Source: Hyalangium versicolor (GTDB lineage Bacteria; Myxococcota; Myxococcia; Myxococcales; Myxococcaceae). Taken from it: a stretch of 64,000 bases of DNA. The translations under genes were made by a program, and so were the position numbers. Positions 51,246 through 58,984 of the stretch are shown here, in pieces. Position 1 is the stretch's first letter; each line of letters starts with the position of its first letter. The notes under the pieces were generated by a model. That model was not told the origin of the DNA, did not search any database, and saw only the letters and a list, made by a program, of their open reading frames with translations. The stretch spans positions 62,001-126,000 of the forward strand of contig NZ_JAHXBF010000017.1 in NCBI RefSeq assembly GCF_020103695.1, written 5' to 3'.

Positions 51246-52172
51246 ATGAAACGCGCTGTCCTCCTGCTGCTCTGGCTCTCGCTCCCGATTCAGGCCCTCG
51301 CGCAGGCCCCCGAGCCCGTCCCAGAGGCTCCCTCGCGCCGACTCGTCCTCAACAGCATGCTGGTGGCGCGCGTCAATCCGCTGGGGCTGGAGTCCCAGAC
51401 GCGCGTGGGCTACCAGGCGCGGCTCTACCGCAAGGAGGGGATGCTCTTCCGAGACAACTTCCTCTTCCTGGGCGCCTATCCCAAGATCAACCCCGCGAGC
51501 ATCAAGGTGGGGCCCGTGGTGGAGCTCCAGCCGCTCTCCATGCTCAACCTGCGGTTGTCGGCCGAGTACGTGGGCTTCTTCGGCACGCAGGGCTTCCTGC
51601 AATCGCGCCCCTCGCCCAATGCGGAGTACTCCGAGACAGTGCTGGATGCGGGTGCAGCCGTGAATGAGCAGTACGGAACCTCGGGTGCGCACCTGGCCTT
51701 TGAGCCGCTCGTGCAGCTCAAGGTGGGCCCCATCGCGGTGCGCAATCGCTTCGGCCTGGAGTACTGGAGCATGAGCCTGCGAGAGGGAGATCGCGTCTGG
51801 TACGACGCCACGCTCGACACGCTGGTGCCCGGCAAGGGCTTCACGCTCGCGAACGATCTGGATGTCCTCTTCATGGGCGCGCCACCGCTCGTGGTGGGCG
51901 CGCGCTATTCCCTGGTGCAGCCCCTCTACACGCCGCGCCACCTGGCCGATGGCGAGGCCGAGACCCAGGAGAATGGCCACCACCGCCTCGGGCTCCTGGC
52001 GGCGTATGTCTTCTATGACGAGGGCTACACCGCCTTCAACAAGCCGGCGATCATCCTCAACGTCGCGTGGTACCTGCGGCACCGGTATCGCACGGGCGTG
52101 GAGGTGAGCCGCGCCGTGCCCTACGCGCTCCTGGGCTTCGCCTTCCAGTCGGACTTGTTGGACGGCACGTAG
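51246..52172 (+). CDS. Outer-membrane beta-barrel-like protein
   Basis: 308 residues from ATG 51246 (MKRAVLLLLWLSLPIQALAQ), with GGAGGAG six bases upstream. The Sec signal ends ALA-Q. The mature part has alternating hydrophobic and polar residues with many aromatic ends (SQTRVGYQARLYRKEG, FRDNFLFLGAYPKINP, IAVRNRFGLEYWSM, YRTGVEVSRAVPYALLGFAF), typical of an outer-membrane barrel. No family name comes to mind. It is convergent with the bacteriocin-like peptide gene, 33 bases apart. Confidence 0.8.
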   Translation: MKRAVLLLLWLSLPIQALAQAPEPVPEAPSRRLVLNSMLVARVNPLGLESQTRVGYQARLYRKEGMLFRDNFLFLGAYPKINPASIKVGPVVELQPLSMLNLRLSAEYVGFFGTQGFLQSRPSPNAEYSETVLDAGAAVNEQYGTSGAHLAFEPLVQLKVGPIAVRNRFGLEYWSMSLREGDRVWYDATLDTLVPGKGFTLANDLDVLFMGAPPLVVGARYSLVQPLYTPRHLADGEAETQENGHHRLGLLAAYVFYDEGYTAFNKPAIILNVAWYLRHRYRTGVEVSRAVPYALLGFAFQSDLLDGT

Positions 52173-52205
52173 AAGGACCTGGCCACCCATGACGATGCGC
52201 TGCTG

Positions 52206-52430
52206 TTACTTTTGGCAGACCGTCGTGTAGTGGGCGGCAAGGCCGCCGCCGATTGCGGCTCCAGCAAAGAACCCGAGGTAGCCACCGCCAATCGACCCGA
52301 GCCCCGCGCCAACGCCGCCCCAGAAGAGCATCGCATTGGCGCAGTCCTTGGCGTTGCCGCCACCGCCGACCCCCTCCAGTTCTTCGTTCGTCAGTTCCTG
52401 CATCTCCATCCCTCTCATCATCGCTGACAT
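52206..52430 (-). CDS. Double-glycine bacteriocin-like peptide
   Basis: 74 residues from ATG 52430 (GGGGAGAG five to six bases upstream; later ATGs at 52421, 52418, 52409 and 52403 are possible). MQELTNEELEGVGG is an almost ideal class II bacteriocin leader. After the Gly-Gly comes a ~48-residue hydrophobic core with several G-x-x-x-G/GG helix-packing motifs (GGVGAGLGSIGGGYLG, GAAIGGGLA) and two Cys, one near each end (KDCANA, TTVCQK), which may form a disulphide. This is the shape of a two-peptide (class IIb) or Blp-type pore-forming bacteriocin. No partner peptide, immunity protein or exporter is adjacent. The nearest C39 exporter is at 33255. Confidence 0.85.
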   Translation of the reverse strand: MSAMMRGMEMQELTNEELEGVGGGGNAKDCANAMLFWGGVGAGLGSIGGGYLGFFAGAAIGGGLAAHYTTVCQK

Positions 52431-52852
52431 GCACTCTCCCCGAGAGCAGCTTTCAAGGGTTCAGTGAGGCGCTTCAGCACCGCACCTGCTCTCTGCTCCG
52501 GTAGAGAGCGCGCCCTGCACATGTGACGACGAGCGCCCTCACTCTCGGAGACTGAGCGGCGCCCGGTGCTGGTCCCCCTTCGCGAGAATCCCTCTCTGAT
52601 TCTCAATCCGTGAAAGGGACTCTCCTGAGTGGCGGGAAACCCAAAAATGGGAGGGCGACGATCCATGCCCATGCTCTCTGTGCAAATCCCCCCTGCATCC
52701 CTTCCGAGTGCCGCACATGCTGTCTCACTCGCACCGTCGGTCCAGATGCCAATAGCGCAGCCCCCCACCAAGATGGTCTCGACACGCCAACGACCATTCA
52801 ACACTCGATGACCACCGATTCGCAGCTCCTCTCTTGAAAAGGAATCAAACGG
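52431..52852. other. Intergenic region, no gene seen
   Basis: 420 bases between the bacteriocin-like gene (-) and the esterase gene (+). I see no supported gene. It should hold the peptide promoter on the left, and AAAAGGAA before ATG 52853 on the right. Confidence 0.4.
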
Positions 52853-54469
52853 ATGCCGACCCAAACCCCTCCGCTCGTCCAGACTGTCGAAGGTCCCGTT
52901 CAAGGCGCCATCATCGAGCCCGGCGTCGCTGCCTATATGGGTATCCCCTACGCCGCGTCGCCCGTGGGGAACTTGCGCTGGAGGGCGCCGCAGCCCGTCA
53001 CGCCCTGGACCCAGACGCGCCCATCGAATGACCAGGCTCCGTCGTGTCTCCAGAATCGGAATGTTTGCATCGAGGTCGGCGGGGGCGATCCCCATCCCAT
53101 GAGCGAGGATTGTCTCTATCTCAACGTCTGGACGCCCCAGCCCAAGGAGGGCGCCCCCAAGCTCCCGGTCATGGTGTGGATCCACGGCGGGGCCTACATC
53201 CTCGGCGCGGGCAGGCTGCCCATCTATCATGGGGCGCCGTTCGTGAATCGCGGCGCGATCCTGGTCACCATCAACTACCGGATGGGCGCCCTCGGCTTCT
53301 TCGCGCACCCCTCGCTCGAAAAGGAGGTCACCGTCGGCCAGAAGCGGATCTACAACTTCGGGCTGCTCGATCAGATCGCCGCGCTCGAGTGGGTGCAGCG
53401 CAACATCGAAAAGTTCGGGGGCAATCCCAACAACGTGACCATCTTCGGTCAATCCGCCGGCGCGAGGAGCGTCCTCGCGCTCTTCGCCTCGCCGCTCACC
53501 CAGGAGAGGGAGAGGCCCCTCTTCCACCGCGGGATTGCCCAGAGCGTGTACCGGGCGCCGGAGGCCTCCCGGGAGAAGGCGCTCGAGCGCGGCAACAAGC
53601 TCGCGGAAGTCGTCCTCGGGCTCGGGAAAGGGCAAGGCGCGACCGCGACCCTCGAGCAGCTGCGCGGCGTTGAGGCGGGCGTCCTCATGAACGTCCCCAT
53701 CGACCCCGCGAAGGATTTCAAGGGGACGGCGAACTCCCCGGTCGGGATCGCCGGAGACATCGTACTCCCCGGCACGGATGGGATCATCGAACGCTTCGAG
53801 AAGGGCGAGGTGGCGGCATTGCCGCTCATCATTGGCAACACCAGCGATGACGGGAGCGTGGTGCTCGACCAGCTCCAAGGCAACCCGAGCCAGATCGTCA
53901 CCCTGGCGGTGACCACCACCCAGGTCAAACGCCCCAAGCTCTACTACCCGGATCTCGCGGAGCAGGCCTCCCCCGACCAGAATGAGCTCGGTCGCCGCCT
54001 GGCCCGCGACGCGTACTTCACCGCGGCCACCTACAGGATCGCCAAGGCGCACAGCAAGCGCGCGCCGACATGGCGATACTACTTTGACTACACCGCGGAG
54101 AACCACCGCCCCTCCGTCACCAAGGGCACGCGTCACGGCGACGAGGTCGCCTTCACCATGGACACGCTCAAATACGCCCCGCCCTTCCCGCCGGGCCAGC
54201 CGCAGAATCCGGTCACAGTCACGACGAAGGACTACGGGGTCGCCAGCAGCATCAGCGAGCGCTGGTTCAACTTCGCCAGCACTCCCGAGCCGAGTCCGGA
54301 ATGGCCCCGGCAGTCAGCGGAGGCGGACAAGACGCTCCTCGTGGGCGAGTCCCTCTCGGTGGCGACGGACTTCATGCAGCAGCACCACAAGGATGCGGAG
54401 CTCGAGAACATGGACGCGTTCAACAGGATCGGCACGGCCATGGACACTCTCATGGCGAGCCTCGGCTGA
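52853..54469 (+). CDS. Type-B carboxylesterase/lipase family protein
   Basis: 538 residues, AAAAGGAA before the start. Family signatures are SEDCLYLNVWTP and FGQSAGARSV with nucleophile Ser201, and RHGDE with likely catalytic His428. The acid residue, usually Glu in NxDEG, is Asp here (NTSDDG, Asp333), a conservative change. The oxyanion segment is IHGGAYILG. There is no signal peptide, so it is cytoplasmic unless exported otherwise. It hydrolyses carboxylic esters; the natural substrate is unknown. It stands alone, with a hairpin 12 bases after the stop. Confidence 0.92.
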   Translation: MPTQTPPLVQTVEGPVQGAIIEPGVAAYMGIPYAASPVGNLRWRAPQPVTPWTQTRPSNDQAPSCLQNRNVCIEVGGGDPHPMSEDCLYLNVWTPQPKEGAPKLPVMVWIHGGAYILGAGRLPIYHGAPFVNRGAILVTINYRMGALGFFAHPSLEKEVTVGQKRIYNFGLLDQIAALEWVQRNIEKFGGNPNNVTIFGQSAGARSVLALFASPLTQERERPLFHRGIAQSVYRAPEASREKALERGNKLAEVVLGLGKGQGATATLEQLRGVEAGVLMNVPIDPAKDFKGTANSPVGIAGDIVLPGTDGIIERFEKGEVAALPLIIGNTSDDGSVVLDQLQGNPSQIVTLAVTTTQVKRPKLYYPDLAEQASPDQNELGRRLARDAYFTAATYRIAKAHSKRAPTWRYYFDYTAENHRPSVTKGTRHGDEVAFTMDTLKYAPPFPPGQPQNPVTVTTKDYGVASSISERWFNFASTPEPSPEWPRQSAEADKTLLVGESLSVATDFMQQHHKDAELENMDAFNRIGTAMDTLMASLG

Positions 54470-54480
54470 GTCAGTCTCGC

Positions 54481-54508
54481 TCCGGGCCCGCCACCCGATG
54501 GGCCCGGA
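54481..54508 (+). terminator. Hairpin after esterase gene
   Basis: TCCGGGCCC (54481-54489) and GGGCCCGGA (54500-54508) make a 9-bp perfect stem right after the esterase stop. No U-run follows. Confidence 0.6.
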
Positions 54509-54685
54509 AGAGCCCGGCTCCTTTGGAGTGACACGTCCTCACCTGCTTGGGGGAGCCGGGCCGTTGAGACATGAGGTGAGCGCGAAGGTGCTGCTGTTGT
54601 AGGAAATAATGTTTCCCGCGTCGCACGGATTGTGAACTATGTTCCGCCCACTGTGCGTGCCCGTCGATCCGGCCTGGAGGCCCTG

Positions 54686-55345
54686 GTGCAGCCAAACATT
54701 CGGAATTTTCGGTCGATTGTCGTGGGAATCGTGGTGGGTACCTTCGCCATCTTCGGGCTTGTCGCACTGGCCTATAACTACTTCGGGAACGGCACGCTGC
54801 ACGTGATGACGGTGGGCAACGGCACCGTGGAGTTGGTCATGGATGGGAAGCCCGTGCAAGCGAGGAGCAAGCAAGAGGACCACCTCGTCTTCGAGGCCAG
54901 CCGCGGCCGCCATGAGGTGAAACTGACGGACGCCAGCTCTGGCACCGTCACCCCATTCTCCGTCGAGGTCTCCAACGGCTTCACGGAGCTCCTTCTGCCG
55001 ACGCGCAAGGACCAGTGCTTCCTTCGCTTCGACATGACGGAGGCCGCGTACTCGGGCCAGAACACGCTGCACAAGAATCAGTCGCCGACGGTGGAGGACC
55101 GCTACCTGAAGGTGGGCGAAGCCATCATCCTTCCCTCCAACACGTACCTCACGTTGGAGGAGATGCCCGAGAAGGTCAGCTCCTCCGAAAGGGTGTACCT
55201 GCTGCGAGACCTGCCCTGTGACTTCGCGGGGGAGGGGGCCAACGTGGGCGTGCAGCACCTGGCGTTGTCCTCGCGCGCCGACGAGCTGTTCTCGGACCCG
55301 AACGGGCTCATCAACGACCTGCGCGGCACCAACGACGACCAGTAG
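54686..55345 (+). CDS. Membrane-anchored protein with PEGA-like region, unknown
   Basis: GTG 54686 is preferred as start because GGAGG lies six bases upstream; the frame is open from GTG 54632. It gives 219 residues with one N-terminal membrane helix (SIVVGIVVGTFAIFGLVALAY), the rest outside. The first external part (GNGTVELVMDGKPVQARSKQ ... SRGRHEVKLTDASSG) has the rhythm of PEGA-type small beta domains. The C-terminal 100 residues are of unknown type. No neighbour suggests a role. Confidence 0.7.
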   Translation: MQPNIRNFRSIVVGIVVGTFAIFGLVALAYNYFGNGTLHVMTVGNGTVELVMDGKPVQARSKQEDHLVFEASRGRHEVKLTDASSGTVTPFSVEVSNGFTELLLPTRKDQCFLRFDMTEAAYSGQNTLHKNQSPTVEDRYLKVGEAIILPSNTYLTLEEMPEKVSSSERVYLLRDLPCDFAGEGANVGVQHLALSSRADELFSDPNGLINDLRGTNDDQ

Positions 55346-55405
55346 CGGAGGGCCGCCTCGTGCCGGGCCGGAGCGGTTCCGGCTCGGCACGCGCGAGGGC
55401 TCACG

Positions 55406-55503
55406 TCACGGCACCGCAACCACGTGCCGGGTGAACGCAGTGCTGAAGGTGCTCGCCGAGCCGTAGCCGACGCGCTCGGCAACCTCAGCGATGCCAAAGT
55501 CGT
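55406..55503 (-). pseudogene. AraC-family helix-turn-helix fragment
   Basis: The minus strand reads FGIAEVAERVGYGSASTFST followed by AFTRHV and a stop. This is the second helix-turn-helix of an AraC regulator (IAEVAxRVGYxSxSxFSxAFxRxxG). The protein has lost everything before and after. It lies antisense to the first 25 codons of the + strand frame from 55424. Confidence 0.65.
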
Positions 55504-56005
55504 CTTCTCCCAGCAGCTGGCCGACCTGTCCCAGGCCACCCTGAGCACCTACGGCGCCGTGGCTGACGCATTCACCGAACCGGTGGCACGCCGCTTCGGC
55601 GTCACCTGCCTCTCCCTGCTGCTCACCTACAAGGAGGCCACCGACATCGACGTCAATCACGAGGAGCCGGGCGACACCCTCATCGAGGTGCCGGATGACA
55701 AGGGCCAGCTGACGCCCCTGCCCTTCAAGGCCTGCAGCGTCGACCAGATGCGCAACGCCCTCCAGCGCAAGCGCAAGCCGGCCTCCACCAAGCCCCTGCC
55801 TCCGGAGGCCGAGACTCTCGCTGAGCAGTACCGCGACGCGGTCAGCACCCGCTTCCCCAAGGGCAAGGGCGCTCTCGTCAACGTCAGCGTGCGCAACCAG
55901 AAGGGCAAGGCCGTGCTCGACTTCAAGGGCGTGCCCCTCGAGCAGGTGGACCAGCTCATCGAGGCTCTCACCTCGCAGGTGCCCTCGTTGCGCCGGTTGC
56001 AGTAA
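55424..56005 (+). CDS. Hypothetical protein, probably 5'-truncated
   Basis: 193 codons are open, but the first ~25 are antisense to an AraC remnant, so the native part seems to begin near 55500 (KVVFSQQLADLSQATLSTYG). From there to the end it is a plausible globular protein with a charged middle (RNALQRKRKPASTKPLPPEA) and a beta-rich C-terminal segment (GKGALVNVSVRNQKGKAVLD). I do not recognise the family. The likely history is that a deletion fused the end of a regulator gene (-) to the middle of this gene (+). It is followed by a terminator. Confidence 0.5.
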   Translation: MPGERSAEGARRAVADALGNLSDAKVVFSQQLADLSQATLSTYGAVADAFTEPVARRFGVTCLSLLLTYKEATDIDVNHEEPGDTLIEVPDDKGQLTPLPFKACSVDQMRNALQRKRKPASTKPLPPEAETLAEQYRDAVSTRFPKGKGALVNVSVRNQKGKAVLDFKGVPLEQVDQLIEALTSQVPSLRRLQ

Positions 56006-56052
56006 TCGCCTGGGGCTTCAGCCCAGGTGAGTGCAGTCCGCGAAACACCCAC

Positions 56053-56081
56053 CGGCCCTCTCCTGCTTCAGGGGAGGGCCG
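56053..56081 (+). terminator. Intrinsic terminator
   Basis: CGGCCCTCTCCTG / CAGGGGAGGGCCG, a 13-bp stem with one G-T pair and a 3-base loop, followed by TGCTTGTTC. It lies 48 bases after the stop of the preceding frame. Confidence 0.75.
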
Positions 56082-56108
56082 TGCTTGTTCAGGGGAAAGG
56101 TTTCCACC

Positions 56109-56303
56109 ATGCAAGGCAATACCCTGTCGACTCCGCGCCCAGGCTATGCCCGCTGCGCGGGCTGCCTCCATCTGTTCCTCACCTCCATGCTGCGGCTCGC
56201 GTCCACTCAGCTCGGGTGTCCGTGGTGCCTGGAGAAGCGACCGGGGACTCCCCACGGAATCGTCGACGCCACTTCCTGTGCGTGTCAGTTCCTGGCGCAC
56301 TGA
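56109..56303 (+). CDS. Small Cys-rich (zinc-ribbon-like) protein
   Basis: 64 residues from ATG 56109, with GGGGAAAGG upstream. Two C-x-x-C knuckles (CAGC at 16-19, CPWC) about 23 residues apart suit a zinc ribbon; two more Cys lie near the end (SCAC). The last 38 codons are repeated at 14860-14976 with differences that are mostly silent, which supports real coding. It is just downstream of a terminator and upstream of the toxin-like lipoprotein. Role unknown; a small adaptor or regulator is possible. Confidence 0.6.
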   Translation: MQGNTLSTPRPGYARCAGCLHLFLTSMLRLASTQLGCPWCLEKRPGTPHGIVDATSCACQFLAH

Positions 56304-56404
56304 GTGCGGGCAGGCGCCGGACAATCCGGCCGGCGCGAGCCGCTCGCTGGAGCCCGGCGAGCAGTTCCGGGAGAAGCCAGGCCGAGCGACTGAGCCCCTG
56401 TTTG
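56184..56404 (+). repeat. ~220-bp dispersed repeat, copy 2
   Basis: Matches 14851-15075. It includes the 3' two-thirds of the small Cys-rich gene and about 100 bases after it with conserved hairpin potential (CTCGC...GCGAG). In copy 1 the leader element follows within a few bases, whereas here it appears 1.8 kb later, after two genes. Confidence 0.8.
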
Positions 56405-56534
56405 AGAGTGGCGGCGAGAACTCAGCCTCCCTACGCCGCCGTCCTCCAAGCCCACTTCTTCAACAGCCTGCTGGTGTAATATGACACTAAACCCCCAGTG
56501 TGACATCCCGCGCTTCATTGGAAGAACGTGGCCC

Positions 56535-57449
56535 ATGCGCCTCCGAACGTGCAGCGTCCCCCTGCTTCTACTCCTACTCTCGGCCTGCGCCACGATAGAG
56601 CCGAGCCCGGGAGAGCCGGTGGCCCCGAGCCCAAGACTCGCCAATCTTCACCGGGCGGCGCTATACCCTTGGACGGATGATGGGCAGTGCGTCGTGCGAG
56701 AAGCATCCAACGAATGGCCGCTCCTTGCGGAGCGGTGCTTTCACGCGCTCGATCGCGACAGAGTCAGGTTTCGAGATGTCACCGGAAAATGCGCCGTCGC
56801 CTACGTGGATGCAGCAGCTCCCGCAGCTCCCGCAGTCATCGCCCTCTGTATCTTTGCCGCGCCCGAGATCGTCGTGGGTGCAGTGATTGTCATTAGCGCG
56901 GTGGCGGTGGCAGCCGCCATCCAGGAGGGAATTGATGCTTATCAACGGCATGCATCCCGAGAGCGAGCGAAGCTCAGGACGCAACCGACACCCGCTGAGG
57001 AGCCGTTAGCAAACCAGACACCTAAGCCAAAGGGGTCGCCCACTGGAGACATCTTCCCAGTACCAGACTCCAACCCGCGCCACCCGGAGTGCGAGGCCAT
57101 CCCGGTACCGCGCGCATCCAAAGATGCTCCGCACAACGAGTGCGCCGACAAGTTTCCGCCTAACCGCTATCCCGGAATGGACGTGCGCGTGGGCGGAATA
57201 CGCTTCGATGCGCTGCAAGTCGGCGTGCGCGTGCTCTGGGAGATCAAGACCCATCAATTTGATAAGTACAATGCCTTCGTCCAGGACATGGAGATCAAGA
57301 AGGAACTCAAGCAAATCCAAAAGGAGCGAGCCATCGCCCTGGCATGTAGATATGACTTCGCTGTTGGGGTGAGCACCCAGGAGCACAAAAAAGCACTGCT
57401 GGAAGCGGATTCCTCACTCAATGTCGTCGTCACGGGATGCACACGATGA
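56535..57449 (+). CDS. DUF6310-type lipoprotein, candidate polymorphic toxin
   Basis: 304 residues from ATG 56535 (MRLRTCSVPLLLLLLSAC), a lipoprotein signal with the lipid Cys at 18; the frame is open from 56481. Residues ~92-130 form a hydrophobic hairpin (VIALCIFAAPEIVVGAVIVI). The C-terminal ~110 residues start near ECEAIPVPRASKDAPHNECA and contain FDALQVGVRVLWEIKT. The E-x-K of EIKT (236-238) after an Asp is the core of the PD-(D/E)xK nuclease fold. I recall this region as DUF6310, known mostly from myxobacteria. A lipoprotein head, membrane hairpin and nuclease-like tail followed at once by a small cytoplasmic protein is the layout of the SitA/SitI toxins moved by outer-membrane exchange. 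Toxicity is inferred. Confidence 0.8.
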   Translation: MRLRTCSVPLLLLLLSACATIEPSPGEPVAPSPRLANLHRAALYPWTDDGQCVVREASNEWPLLAERCFHALDRDRVRFRDVTGKCAVAYVDAAAPAAPAVIALCIFAAPEIVVGAVIVISAVAVAAAIQEGIDAYQRHASRERAKLRTQPTPAEEPLANQTPKPKGSPTGDIFPVPDSNPRHPECEAIPVPRASKDAPHNECADKFPPNRYPGMDVRVGGIRFDALQVGVRVLWEIKTHQFDKYNAFVQDMEIKKELKQIQKERAIALACRYDFAVGVSTQEHKKALLEADSSLNVVVTGCTR

Positions 57450-58201
57450 CCGCCCCTGGAGCCCTTACCCTCATCGTCTATGCGCCTGCGGTCGTGGGCA
57501 AAGACGACCGCACGCTTGATGTCATCCATGGGATGGAAAAGGCGCTCCCTGGCTTGCGTCTGGAATGGCGGCTCTCCGCTGGAGGGCGCCCCATCCCATT
57601 ACCACAGCGCGATGCATGGCTCCTAGAAAGCATTGAAGACGGGGAGTTCCCTATTGTGTGCAACGGGGACGTGAGTTCCCCCGTGACGGTTGATGGAAGG
57701 GAAAGATTGGGACTCCTCAGCCCAGGCGGTCAGCCCATGTTTGAAGTCCATGCCAAAATGCAACTGGACGAGCCTGTGATCGCGGCAGCGGCGGCTGTGC
57801 TTGAGGCCGTGGCGGAGGGCGCACGAGCGTTCTGGGGGCATGCGTCGCCATATGGTTACGGCTCGGAAGTCGCGCAGCAGTATCGCCACTCGACTCATGC
57901 ACCAGAGGTGTCACCCCGCGGACTTCCCACGCTTAACCTTCCACAGAAGCTCCCCTCGCCTGAGATTCCCTGTTTCCTCGGGTGGCTGAACTACTGGTCT
58001 GCCGCTGCCGCACGCGCCATTGGGTTCCCGGACCCGGCCCGCGACGCCGAGCTGATCAGGCGGGCGCGGCGCGCGTCGTCGGGCGGGTGGATCGTGCAGC
58101 TCACCGATGCGCCGCTCGACCTCGACAACCCCGCCCACCTGGACGCGCTCAAACGCGCCTACGAGCGCTTCCCGGTGATCGGCGGGCGCGACTCTCCGTG
58201 A
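57446..58201 (+). CDS. DUF5953-type protein, candidate immunity partner
   Basis: 251 residues from ATG 57446, which overlaps the preceding stop codon (ATGA); ATG 57437 is an alternative. No signal peptide, no membrane helix. I recall the family as DUF5953 (LTLIVYAPAVVGKDDRTLDV, LGWLNYWSAAAARAIGFPD), often next to DUF6310 proteins. Translation coupling and cytoplasmic location fit an immunity protein that blocks the nuclease-like partner inside the cell. The pairing is seen; the immunity role is inferred. Confidence 0.8.
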   Translation: MTAPGALTLIVYAPAVVGKDDRTLDVIHGMEKALPGLRLEWRLSAGGRPIPLPQRDAWLLESIEDGEFPIVCNGDVSSPVTVDGRERLGLLSPGGQPMFEVHAKMQLDEPVIAAAAAVLEAVAEGARAFWGHASPYGYGSEVAQQYRHSTHAPEVSPRGLPTLNLPQKLPSPEIPCFLGWLNYWSAAAARAIGFPDPARDAELIRRARRASSGGWIVQLTDAPLDLDNPAHLDALKRAYERFPVIGGRDSP

Positions 58202-58233
58202 CTGCTCGGCCCGAGGCGCGCTGCGCGGGCGCT

Positions 58234-58270
58234 GGCGGTGGTAGGGTGCGAATCCAGGAGGTCACTCACC
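58234..58270 (+). repeat. Leader element with AGGAGGT, copy 2
   Basis: Same block as 15084-15120 (31 of 37 positions). Here the AGGAGGT and a following TTG are not continued by a DUF2381-like protein but run straight into a terminator hairpin at 58275. It may be the stump of a deleted gene. Confidence 0.55.
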
Positions 58271-58274
58271 TTGA

Positions 58275-58303
58275 CGGGCCGTGCCTTTTCGAGGCACGGC
58301 CCG
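58275..58303. terminator. Strong hairpin between convergent genes
   Basis: CGGGCCGTGCC / GGCACGGCCCG, 11-bp perfect stem with loop TTTTCGA, between the DUF5953 gene and the convergent secreted-protein gene. No U-tract follows. Confidence 0.7.
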
Positions 58304-58339
58304 CGGGCCACGCACCTGAGCACGCTGCCCGGCTCCAGG

Positions 58340-58816
58340 CTACTCCTGCTTCGAAGGACTCATGGACTTGTCCTGGTGCGACGGCTTCTCCGGCGTGGTG
58401 CCGTGGTGCTTTGCCTTCACCGCCGAGACGGACGTCGCGACATTCTCGGTGTTGTCCTGGACGTTGAAGCTCGTGCGAACCTCCTCGCCCTCGCGGAAGT
58501 CACTCTTCAACTGCTCGGAGATGCTCTGCGAGCGCATGAGCGCCCTCCCACTCACCTGGGTAGAGCGCTCGACCTTCAGCGGGATGATGGCGTTGTCCTT
58601 GCGCAGGTACAGCGTGTCTCCCTTGATGAGGGCGATCTCCGCGGTGAGCTCATGCTGGCCCTGAACTGCCGTCTGCCCCTCCTTCCCCACGTTGGAGGCC
58701 TTCGAAGCCTTCTGCTCCTCCTGCTTCATGCTGCTCGCCTGCTGTCCTGCGAGCGCGCTGCCTGCGGTGCCCCAGACCAGTGCCGCGGTTGCCAACCCCA
58801 TCCATGACCGTCGCAT
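58340..58816 (-). CDS. Small secreted protein, unknown function
   Basis: 158 residues with a clear Sec signal (ATAALVWGTAGSALA-G). The mature part begins with a Gln/Lys/Ser-rich stretch. A compact segment follows (LTAEIALIKGDTLYLRKDNA, then IIPLKVERSTQVSG and REGEEVRTSFNV), which looks like a small beta barrel, and then a Lys/Ser/His-rich tail (HHGTTPEKPSHQDKS). No family is recognised with certainty. It stands alone between a terminator and the divergent region near 58860. Confidence 0.75.
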   Translation of the reverse strand: MRRSWMGLATAALVWGTAGSALAGQQASSMKQEEQKASKASNVGKEGQTAVQGQHELTAEIALIKGDTLYLRKDNAIIPLKVERSTQVSGRALMRSQSISEQLKSDFREGEEVRTSFNVQDNTENVATSVSAVKAKHHGTTPEKPSHQDKSMSPSKQE

Positions 58817-58984
58817 GTCTCTTCACTCCCCTGGCGGATCAACAAGACCCGCTCGACTCGAATCTAGGTACGTCAAGCAGATCCTGCGCGGAGAGCTTCA
58901 TCAGGGACAGGCGTGCGAGCACGAGCACGGGCGCATGGCTCCCGGTACGGGCTGGATTCGATCTTCCCCTCGAAGGGCTTCTTG

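Noticed and set aside
58271..58807. + strand gene starting at the TTG after the second leader element
   Set aside because: The frame runs through a terminator hairpin and then antisense to the secreted protein gene; no family features.
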